DNA of 64,000 nucleotides from Xanthomonas sp. Leaf131 (lineage in GTDB: Bacteria > Pseudomonadota > Gammaproteobacteria > Xanthomonadales > Xanthomonadaceae), in contig NZ_LMOG01000003.1 in assembly GCF_001423495.1 (NCBI RefSeq), positions 217,381 through 281,380 of the forward strand, written 5' to 3'. The notes under the pieces were generated by a model, which saw only the letters and a list, made by a program, of their open reading frames with translations, ran no database searches and had not been told where the DNA came from. Below, piece by piece: positions 27,675 through 34,784 of this stretch. Positions within the stretch are counted from its first letter, which is position 1; each line of letters starts with the position of its first letter. The translations under genes were made by a program, and so were the position numbers.

Positions 27675-28567
27675 GCTACCGCACGCAGGAGATTTGCGAT
27701 CAGACCGAAGGCCGGTGCGCGTCCTGCGCCTTGCCGCCACAGCAGCCCGATCTCCCTATAGTAGCGTCCGCCTTTGATCGGCCGAACGACGACATCGTCG
27801 CCCTCGCGGATTTCCTGACGCACATACAGGTCTGGCAATAGTGCAAGACCCATGCCCATGCCGGCCATTTGCCGGATCGCATCCAGGCTGGTGCCTTCGT
27901 AATCGCGCAAGACAGTGGCACCGACGTCCATGGCGATCGCCGCGACCTGTTCGGCCAGACGGTATTCGGGCATCAAGGTCAGCAGGTTGGCGCCGCGCAG
28001 ATCGGCCGGTGTGATGCAGGCCTTGGCACGCAAGGGGTGATCGGCGGCCATGGTCACATGCAGCGGTTCGCGGAACAGCCGTTCGCTATGCAGGCCGCGT
28101 CCCGCCACCGGCAATTGCGCCAGGATCAGATCGTGCACGCCGCTGGCCAGGCCTGCGGCGAGCACCGTCGGCAAGCCCTCGCGCACATGCACGCGCAGCG
28201 CCGGGTGTTCGCGGTGCAGGCGTGCGACCAGGCTTGGCATCAGGTAGGCGCCCAGCGTGGGCGAGACACCGAGCCGGATGGTGCCGATCAACGTGTCGGC
28301 CGAGGTGGCGCGCACCTCTTCCAGATCGCTGATGTCGAGCAGGATGCTGCGCGCGCGGTCGAGCAGGTCGCGTCCCAGCGGCGTCAGGATCGCCGGCACG
28401 CCGCGTTCGAACAGTGCTGCACCGATGATGGTTTCGAAGGCGCGAATCTGCTGCGACAGCGAGGGTTGCGACACGCCCATCTGCTCGGCGGCGCGGGTGA
28501 AGCTTCCGGTGTCGGCGAGCGCGACGAAATAACTGAGCTGGCGAATGGTGGTTCTAGGGCGGGGCAT
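27668..28567 (-). CDS. LysR-family regulator, OxyR-like without redox cysteines
   Basis: 299 residues. The N-terminal HTH (ALADTGSFTRAAEQMGVSQP) and the effector domain resemble OxyR, notably ITPADLRGANLLTLMPEYRL and TSLDAIRQMAGMGMGLALLP. By hand alignment with E. coli OxyR (from memory) the peroxide-sensing Cys199 and Cys208 are replaced by Arg203 and Ala212; the single cysteine, Cys184, matches the non-sensing Cys180. It would therefore not respond to peroxide by a disulfide. It lies 88 bases upstream of the ABC gene on the same strand. Confidence 0.85.
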   Translation of the reverse strand: MPRPRTTIRQLSYFVALADTGSFTRAAEQMGVSQPSLSQQIRAFETIIGAALFERGVPAILTPLGRDLLDRARSILLDISDLEEVRATSADTLIGTIRLGVSPTLGAYLMPSLVARLHREHPALRVHVREGLPTVLAAGLASGVHDLILAQLPVAGRGLHSERLFREPLHVTMAADHPLRAKACITPADLRGANLLTLMPEYRLAEQVAAIAMDVGATVLRDYEGTSLDAIRQMAGMGMGLALLPDLYVRQEIREGDDVVVRPIKGGRYYREIGLLWRQGAGRAPAFGLIANLLRAVAA

Positions 28568-28683
28568 GCGTCACTTCGTTACCGTCACAGCGTTACTGCG
28601 GGAGTGCTCGGAGCGCACCACCGGCCAGACACGGTGAGCGAACCTGCAGCCATGTCACCGGGACGAGCGCTGTCATCCTGGCG

Positions 28684-30453
28684 TCATTGATCAATGAACT
28701 GCAGCCGCGCCAGTTCTGCATACAGGCCGCCTTCGGCAATCAACTGCGCATGCGTGCCCTGCGCGACGATGCGGCCGGCATCCATCACCACGATGCGGTC
28801 GGCCTTGAGCACGGTCGCCAAACGATGCGCGATGACCAATGTGGTGCGGCCTTCCATCAGCCGGTCCAGCGCCTGCTGCACGGCACGCTCGCTCTGCGCG
28901 TCCAGCGCGCTGGTGGCCTCGTCCAGCAGCAGGATCGGCGCGTCCTTGAGCAACGCGCGTGCGATCGCGACGCGCTGCTGCTGGCCGCCGGACAAGCGCG
29001 TGCCGCGCTCGCCGAGTTCGCTGGCGTAACCCTGGGGCAGGGCGCGCAGGAAGACATCGGCTTCGGCCGCGGTGGCGGCGGCTTCCACCTCCGCCTCGCT
29101 GGCTTCCAGACGCCCATAGCGAATGTTGTCGGCGGCGCTGGCGGCAAACAGTGTGGGTTGTTGCGGCACCAAGGCAATGCGTTCGCGCAGCAGTACCGGA
29201 TCGGTGTCGCGCAGATCCACATCGTCGATGCGCACCTTGCCGCTGAGCGGATCGTGGAAGCGCAGCAACATCGACAGCACCGTGCTCTTGCCGGCGCCGG
29301 ACGGCCCGACCAGCGCAACGGTTTCGCCCGGACTGACATGCAGATCGAAGCCATCCAGCGCGGGTGCGTCGGGGCGCTGCGGATAATGAAACACCACCTG
29401 GTCGAAATGGATCGCACCGCGCAGCGGCTGCGGCAACGGCTGCGGGGTGGCCGGTGCGACGATCGCCGGCTGCTCGTCGAGCAATTCGCCGACCCGGCCC
29501 ATGCCGCCGGCGGCGCGCTGCAATTCGTTCCAGACTTCGGCCAAGGCGCCGACCGAACCACCGCCGATCAATGCGTACAACACAAACTGTCCCAGCGTGC
29601 CAGGCGTCATGCGCCCGCCGACCACATCGTGTGCGCCCAGCCACAACACGCTGACAATCGCGCCGAAGATCAGCACGATCGCCACGGCGGTCACGGTGGC
29701 CTGGGTACGGATGCGCAGCCGTGCGGTATCGATCGCGGCAAACAGCGCCTGGCTGAAACGCTGGCTTTCGTAGCGCTCGCGCGCATGCGCCTGCACGGTG
29801 CGCACCGCGCCCAGCGTTTCGGCGGCAAGCGTATTCGCATCGGCCACGCGATCCTGGCTGGCCCGCGAGATCTTCTGCAGGCGACGCGCACCCAGTACGA
29901 TCGGCAGCACCGCCAGCGGGATGCCGATCAAGGTAAATCCGGCCAGCCGCGGGCTGGTGACGAACAGCATCACCATGCTGCCGATCACCGTCACCGAGCT
30001 GCGCAACGCCACCGACATGGTGGTGCCGATCACCCCGCGCAGCAGCTCGCTGTCGGCCGACAGGCGCGACACCAGCTCGCCGCTGCGGCTGCGATCATGG
30101 AAGCCCGCGTCCAGCCCGATCAGATGCGCATACAACCGGCCGCGCAGATCGGCAACGACTTTTTCGCCCAGCAATGCAACGAAATAGAAGCGCGCTGCAG
30201 TCGCCAGAGCGAGTACCACGGCCACCGCAAACAACAACGCGAAGGCCTGGTTGATCTGCGAACCGCCGGAGAAGCCGTGATCGATCATTCGCTTGACCGC
30301 TGCCGGCAGGCTCAGCGTGGCGGCAGACGACACTGCCAACGCGATCAGCCAGGCGGCGAACAGGCCGCGCTGGCGTTGCACGAACGGCCACAAGGTGCGC
30401 AGGCTGCCAAGCTTCCGCAATGGGTTGGGCCTGGCGGCGGCTGGCTGGTTCAT
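28684..30453 (-). CDS. ABC exporter, fused permease and ATPase (MsbA-like)
   Basis: 589 residues, half-size exporter. Six TM helices (residues ~30-320) are followed by an intact ATPase domain: Walker A VGPSGAGKST, signature LSGGQQQRVAIARAL, Walker B ILLLDEATSALD and switch IAHRL. It resembles lipid A-core flippase relatives or multidrug exporters; the substrate is not deducible. I start at 30453 (ATG overlapping the stop of the YigZ-family gene by 4 bases) rather than at the open frame from 30501. Confidence 0.92.
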   Translation of the reverse strand: MNQPAAARPNPLRKLGSLRTLWPFVQRQRGLFAAWLIALAVSSAATLSLPAAVKRMIDHGFSGGSQINQAFALLFAVAVVLALATAARFYFVALLGEKVVADLRGRLYAHLIGLDAGFHDRSRSGELVSRLSADSELLRGVIGTTMSVALRSSVTVIGSMVMLFVTSPRLAGFTLIGIPLAVLPIVLGARRLQKISRASQDRVADANTLAAETLGAVRTVQAHARERYESQRFSQALFAAIDTARLRIRTQATVTAVAIVLIFGAIVSVLWLGAHDVVGGRMTPGTLGQFVLYALIGGGSVGALAEVWNELQRAAGGMGRVGELLDEQPAIVAPATPQPLPQPLRGAIHFDQVVFHYPQRPDAPALDGFDLHVSPGETVALVGPSGAGKSTVLSMLLRFHDPLSGKVRIDDVDLRDTDPVLLRERIALVPQQPTLFAASAADNIRYGRLEASEAEVEAAATAAEADVFLRALPQGYASELGERGTRLSGGQQQRVAIARALLKDAPILLLDEATSALDAQSERAVQQALDRLMEGRTTLVIAHRLATVLKADRIVVMDAGRIVAQGTHAQLIAEGGLYAELARLQFIDQ

Positions 30454-31052
30454 GCGGCTTCCGGTGTTGAGAGGTGGACACGGTTGCGAGTGGCGTCGCA
30501 CAGGCGCGTTTTCAAGCCGGCGAGTCGATCTGCAGGCAATTGCACGCGTAGCGCGGCGCCGTTGGCGTCGAAACGCTCATCCAGCTTGTCGGCATGGAAG
30601 GCGCTCAGTGCAGCATGCACCAGGCCCAGGTCGTCGAACTGACACTGCAGTTCGAGCAGCGACAACGCAATCAAGGGCTGTCGTGTCGCCAGCCGCAGGC
30701 ATTCGGCCGCTGCGCCGCCGTAGGCACGTACCAGCCCGCCGGCGCCGAGCTTGATGCCGCCGTACCAACGCGTGACCACCACCACGATGCGGTCGTAGCC
30801 CTGGCCGTCGATGGCCGCAAGAATCGGCCGGCCGGCGGTGCCGCTGGGCTCGCCATCGTCGCTGGAGCGATACTCCTGCCCGAATCGGTACGCCCAGCAG
30901 TTGTGGGTGGCATCGGGCACGGACACGCGCTGCACGATCGCCAGCGCGTGCGCGGGCGATTCCAATGCAGCAGCGTTGGCCAGAAAGCGACTGTGCTTGA
31001 TGTCCAGGCTGTGGTGCGCGTCAGCGGCGAGGGTATCGAGCATCGTCGCCAT
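30450..31052 (-). CDS. YigZ/IMPACT family protein
   Basis: About 200 residues, UPF0029. The N-terminal half has the family signatures HNCWAYRFG, SDDGEPSGTAGRPIL and VTRWYGGIKLGAGGLVRAYG; the C-terminal half is the ferredoxin-like domain of YigZ. Proposed roles in translation control are not established for bacteria. The start is chosen at 31052 (MATMLDTLA); 31043 is also possible. It overlaps the ABC exporter start, so the two are coupled. Confidence 0.88.
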   Translation of the reverse strand: MATMLDTLAADAHHSLDIKHSRFLANAAALESPAHALAIVQRVSVPDATHNCWAYRFGQEYRSSDDGEPSGTAGRPILAAIDGQGYDRIVVVVTRWYGGIKLGAGGLVRAYGGAAAECLRLATRQPLIALSLLELQCQFDDLGLVHAALSAFHADKLDERFDANGAALRVQLPADRLAGLKTRLCDATRNRVHLSTPEAA

Positions 31053-31101
31053 TCTATGCGAGCCGGTCATGCCGGACGCTGCGGCCATCGTGATCGCCGT
31101 T

Positions 31102-31152
31102 GCAAGCTGGCAGCTTGCCGGCACATGCCACTGCACGAGATACCTCGTGCAG
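31102..31152. repeat. two perfect hairpins downstream of the LOG gene
   Basis: GCAAGCTG-G-CAGCTTGC at 31102-31118 and CTGCACGAG-ATAC-CTCGTGCAG at 31131-31152. They fall in the 118-base gap between the LOG-family stop and the YigZ-family start, both genes on the minus strand. They may end LOG transcription, although no U-tract follows. Confidence 0.45.
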
Positions 31153-31170
31153 CCCGATCAGGTCAGACGA

Positions 31171-31764
31171 TTACACCAGTGTGGAGCGACGCTTCTCGTC
31201 GATCCACTTGGAGGCCTGCGCCGGCGTGTAGTGCTGCATCCACTCCAGCATCTGCGCCAGATCGGTGCCGTACCACAGGTCGGTGCGCTGATCCGGATGC
31301 AGGAAGCGCTCTTCCACCATGCGATCGATCATGCCGATCAGCGGTGCGTAAAAGCCTTCGATATCCAGGAACGCGCAGGGCTTGTTGCCGATGCCGAGCT
31401 GACGCCAGGTCAGCATCTCGAAGATCTCTTCCATGGTGCCGAAGCCGCCGGGCAGGGCGACGAAGGCATCGGACAGCTCGAACATGCGCATCTTGCGCTC
31501 ATGCATGGAGCCGACGATTTCCAGCGTGGTCAGCCCGCGATGGGCCACTTCCCAATCGGCCAGTTGCTGCGGAATCACTCCGGTGACTTCGCCACCGGCC
31601 GCCAGCACCGCATTGGCCACCGTACCCATCAGCCCGACGTTGCCGCCGCCATAGACCAGGCGCAAGCCTTGCTCGGCGATGCGCTGACCCAGCGCAGTGG
31701 CGCGCTCGGCATAGGCGGGTTTGTTGCCGGCATTGGAACCGCAGTAGACGCAGATGCTTTTCAT
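31171..31764 (-). CDS. LOG-family protein (cytokinin-activating / nucleoside 5'-monophosphate phosphoribohydrolase type)
   Basis: 197 residues, TIGR00730 group. Seen: VYCGSN at the start, VYGGGNVGLMG near residue 40, and the family motif PGGFGTMEE near residue 105, with MHERKMRMFE before it. Homologues release adenine-type bases from ribose 5'-phosphate; in plant-associated bacteria this can yield active cytokinin, but the housekeeping PpnP-like role is equally possible. The repeat at 31765-31919 separates it from lpd. Confidence 0.9.
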   Translation of the reverse strand: MKSICVYCGSNAGNKPAYAERATALGQRIAEQGLRLVYGGGNVGLMGTVANAVLAAGGEVTGVIPQQLADWEVAHRGLTTLEIVGSMHERKMRMFELSDAFVALPGGFGTMEEIFEMLTWRQLGIGNKPCAFLDIEGFYAPLIGMIDRMVEERFLHPDQRTDLWYGTDLAQMLEWMQHYTPAQASKWIDEKRRSTLV

Positions 31765-31919
31765 GGGAGTCGGGAATCGGGAGTTGGGAATCGGGAATGG
31801 GTCAAAGCAAACACAGAAGCCGGAACGCATGACGCCGGACCTAGGTCCGGCGTCAGCATGAAGAGTGAGGTGATGGGAACGCTTTTGCGATTCCCGATTC
31901 CCCACTCCCGTTTCTCGGC
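31765..31919. repeat. long intergenic inverted repeat, GGGAATCGGGAAT type (copy 3)
   Basis: The arm at 31769-31800 (four GGGAAT/GGGAGT units) and the arm at ~31880-31912 (TTGCGATTCCCGATTCCCCA) are reverse complements about 80 bases apart. It fills the whole gap between lpd and the LOG gene. A second, perfect palindrome sits in its centre. Confidence 0.75.
31830..31855. repeat. perfect 26-base palindrome inside repeat copy 3
   Basis: TGACGCCGGACCT followed directly by its exact reverse complement, with no loop. It lies in the middle of the long inverted repeat between lpd and the LOG gene. Confidence 0.8.
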
Positions 31920-33356
31920 TTAATTCGCCTTGTGGATCGCGCGCTTGCTCACCGCCATCGCGGCATCGTGGATCGCTTCGGAGAGCGTCGGATGCGCGTG
32001 GCAGATGCGGGCCAGGTCGTCGGCCGAGCCGTTGAACTCCATCGTCAGCACACCTTCGTGCACCAGCTCGGAGACGCCCACGCCCACCAGATGCATGCCC
32101 AGCACGCGGTCGGTTTCGGCATCGGCGATGACCTTGACGAAGCCGGCCGGCTCGCCCATGGCCACCGCGCGGCCGATCGCCGCGAACGGGAAGCTGCCGG
32201 CCTTGTAAGCCACGCCCTCGGCCTTCAACTGCTGCTCGGTCTTGCCGACCCAGGCAATCTCCGGCTCGGTATAGATGACCCACGGAATGGTGTCGAAGTT
32301 GACGTGACCGGGCAGGCCGGCGATCAGCTCGGCGACCGCGATGCCTTCTTCGAAGCCCTTGTGCGCCAGCATCGGGCCGCGCACGCAGTCGCCGACTGCC
32401 CACACGCCATCCACACCGGTGTGGCAATGCGCGTCCACTTCGATCTGGCCACGCTCGCTCAGCTTGACGCCGGTGCCGTCTGCCAGCAGGTTCTTGGTCG
32501 CGGCCTTGCGGCCCACCGCCACCAGCAACTTGTCCACGGTCAGGGTCTGCTCGCCAGCGCCGTCGGTGTAGCTGACCACCACCTGCTTGGCATCGCCGCT
32601 GCCGGTGATTTCGGTCTTGCTGACCTTGGCGCCGAGCTTGATGTCCAGGCCCTGCTTCTTGAATTCCTTCAACGCGGTCTTGGCCACTTCGGCGTCGGCC
32701 AGTGCCAGGAAGTCCGGCAGCGCTTCGAGGATGGTGACCTCGGCGCCCAGACGCTTCCACACGCTGCCCAATTCCAGGCCGATCACGCCGGCGCCGATCA
32801 CGGCCAGACGCTTGGGCACAGAGGTGAAATCCAGGCCGCCGACGTTGTCGACGATGGTGTCGCCCTCGAACTTGGCGAACGGCAGCTCGATCGATTCCGA
32901 GCCCGGCGCCAGGATCACATTGGTGCCCTTCAATTCGATCTCGCCGCCTTCGTGCTGGGCGACCTTGACGATGTTGCCCGGCAGCAGTTGGCCGAAGCCG
33001 TAGTACGGGGTGATCTTGTTCGCCTTGAACAGCATCGCGATGCCGCCGGTGAACTGCTTCACGATCTTGTCCTTGCGGCCGATCATGGTGGGCACGTCCA
33101 TCTTGGCGTCGTTGAAGCTGATGCCGTGGTCGCCGAACAGGTGGCCCATGTTCCAGAACTGGCGCGAGGAATCCAGCAGCGCCTTGGACGGAATGCAGCC
33201 CACGCGCAGGCAGGTGCCGCCCAGGGCAGGCTTGCCGTCCTTGCCGAGTGCCGCGTCGATGCAGGCGACCTTCATGCCCAGCTGGGCCGCACGGATGGCG
33301 GCGTGATAACCGGCCGGACCGGCACCGATGACGACGACGTCGAATTGTTCGCTCAT
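31920..33356 (-). CDS. lpd: dihydrolipoyl dehydrogenase (E3)
   Basis: 478-residue flavoenzyme that reoxidises the lipoyl arm of 2-oxoacid dehydrogenases with NAD+. FAD motif VVIGAGPAGYHAAI at the start, redox disulfide GGTCLRVGCIPSKAL near residue 50, NAD motif VIGAGVIGLELGSVW near 185, and the C-terminal His/Glu pair in HAHPTLSEAI. Third gene of the suc operon, following sucB across a repeat. Confidence 0.97.
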   Translation of the reverse strand: MSEQFDVVVIGAGPAGYHAAIRAAQLGMKVACIDAALGKDGKPALGGTCLRVGCIPSKALLDSSRQFWNMGHLFGDHGISFNDAKMDVPTMIGRKDKIVKQFTGGIAMLFKANKITPYYGFGQLLPGNIVKVAQHEGGEIELKGTNVILAPGSESIELPFAKFEGDTIVDNVGGLDFTSVPKRLAVIGAGVIGLELGSVWKRLGAEVTILEALPDFLALADAEVAKTALKEFKKQGLDIKLGAKVSKTEITGSGDAKQVVVSYTDGAGEQTLTVDKLLVAVGRKAATKNLLADGTGVKLSERGQIEVDAHCHTGVDGVWAVGDCVRGPMLAHKGFEEGIAVAELIAGLPGHVNFDTIPWVIYTEPEIAWVGKTEQQLKAEGVAYKAGSFPFAAIGRAVAMGEPAGFVKVIADAETDRVLGMHLVGVGVSELVHEGVLTMEFNGSADDLARICHAHPTLSEAIHDAAMAVSKRAIHKAN

Positions 33357-33506
33357 TTCATTTGCTCACGGGAATGGGGAATAGGGAATGGAGAATCGCA
33401 AGAGCGCATGCGTGCGCCTGCCGCGTCCCATCCAGGTCCAGGCGGGAATGGAGCGGTCGATGGGCGCTTGTCCCATTCCCGAATCTCCATTCCCGATTCC
33501 CGGCTC
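33357..33506. repeat. long intergenic inverted repeat, GGGAATCGGGAAT type (copy 4)
   Basis: GGGAATGGGGAATAGGGAAT near 33372 and CATTCCCGATTCCCGGCTC near 33488 form imperfect arms about 80 bases apart, filling the gap between sucB and lpd. An internal CATCCAGGTCCAGGCGGGAATGG adds a third unit. Confidence 0.7.
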
Positions 33507-34742
33507 TTACAGGCCGAACAACATCCGGCCCGGATTTTCCAGCTGATTCTTGATGTCCACCAGGAACTGCACCGAATCCTTGCCGTCGATGATGCGGTGG
33601 TCGTAGGACAGCGCCAGATACATCATCGGCGCGATCACGACCTGGCCGTTCTCGGCGATCGGACGTTCCTTGATCGCGTGCATGCCCAGGATGGCGCTCT
33701 GCGGCGGGTTGATGATCGGGGTGGACAGCAGCGAGCCGAAGGTGCCGCCGTTGGTGATGGTGAAGGTGCCGCCCTGCAGGTCATCCAGGCCCAGCTTGCC
33801 GGCGCGCGCCTTGGCGGCGTAGTCGGCGATGCCCTGTTCGACGTCAGCGAACGACTGGCGCTCCACATTGCGCAGCACCGGCGTAACCAGGCCCTTCTCG
33901 GTCGAAACGGCGATCGAGATGTCGCTGTAGCCGTGATAGATCACGTCATCGCCATCGATCGAGGCATTGACCAGCGGGAAGCGCTGCAGCGCGTTGGCGG
34001 CAGCCTTGACGAAGAAGCTCATGAAACCGAGCTTGATGCCGTGCGCCTTCTGGAATTCGTCCTGCAGTTCCTTGCGCGCGGCCGACACCTTGGCGAGATT
34101 GACCTCGTTGAAGGTGGTCAGCATCGCGGTGGAGTTCTTGGACTCCATCAGGCGCTTGGCGATGGTCTTGCGCACGCGGGTCATCGGCACGCGCTCTTCC
34201 GGACGGGCGCCGGAGGCCTTGCCCACGCCGCCGGCCTTGGCGAAGTTGACGATGTCTTCTTTGGTCACCGCGCCGCGACGGCCGGTGCCTTCGACCTGCG
34301 CCGGGTCCACGCCCTGGGTGATCGCGGAAAAACGCGCACCCGGGGGCAGGCCATCGGCAGACGACTTGGACGCAGCGGCAGGTGCGGCGGCAGCAGCCGG
34401 TGCCGGTGCGGCGGCCGGTGCAGCAGCGGCAGGCGCCGGTGCAGCAGCGGCAGGCGCCGGTGCCTCAGCCTTCTTCTCGTCGGCCGGTGCGGCCGCAGCC
34501 ACCGCGCCTTCTTCGATGATCGCCAGAATCTGGTTGCTGGTGACCGTGCTGCCGGCTTCGAACTTGATTTCCTTCAGCACGCCATCGACGGGCGAAGGAA
34601 CTTCCAACACGACCTTGTCGGTTTCCAGGTCGACCAGATTCTCGTCGCGCTTGACCGCTTCGCCGGCCTTCTTGTGCCAGCTGGCGATGGTGGCGTCGGA
34701 AACGGATTCGGGCAGTACCGGAACTTTGACTTCGGTGGCCAT
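33507..34742 (-). CDS. sucB: 2-oxoglutarate dehydrogenase E2, dihydrolipoyl succinyltransferase
   Basis: 411 residues. An N-terminal lipoyl domain with the lipoylated lysine in [11 protein letters not shown] (near residue 43), an Ala/Pro-rich flexible linker (about residues 82-135), a peripheral-subunit-binding domain ([16 protein letters not shown]) and the catalytic domain ending with the active-site [13 protein letters not shown]. The linker is an almost pure AP repeat. It sits between sucA (42 bases upstream) and lpd. Confidence 0.97.
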   Translation of the reverse strand: MATEVKVPVLPESVSDATIASWHKKAGEAVKRDENLVDLETDKVVLEVPSPVDGVLKEIKFEAGSTVTSNQILAIIEEGAVAAAAPADEKKAEAPAPAAAAPAPAAAAPAAAPAPAAAAAPAAASKSSADGLPPGARFSAITQGVDPAQVEGTGRRGAVTKEDIVNFAKAGGVGKASGARPEERVPMTRVRKTIAKRLMESKNSTAMLTTFNEVNLAKVSAARKELQDEFQKAHGIKLGFMSFFVKAAANALQRFPLVNASIDGDDVIYHGYSDISIAVSTEKGLVTPVLRNVERQSFADVEQGIADYAAKARAGKLGLDDLQGGTFTITNGGTFGSLLSTPIINPPQSAILGMHAIKERPIAENGQVVIAPMMYLALSYDHRIIDGKDSVQFLVDIKNQLENPGRMLFGL

Positions 34743-34784
34743 TCGGGGAGCGTCCTAGTGTGTGCGTTCTTTGGGGAAGAGGAG

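Noticed and set aside
31171..32760. A 529-residue minus frame that contains the LOG protein at its end
   Set aside because: The first 330 codons are an out-of-frame reading of lpd and the repeat; only the last 198 codons from 31764 are real.
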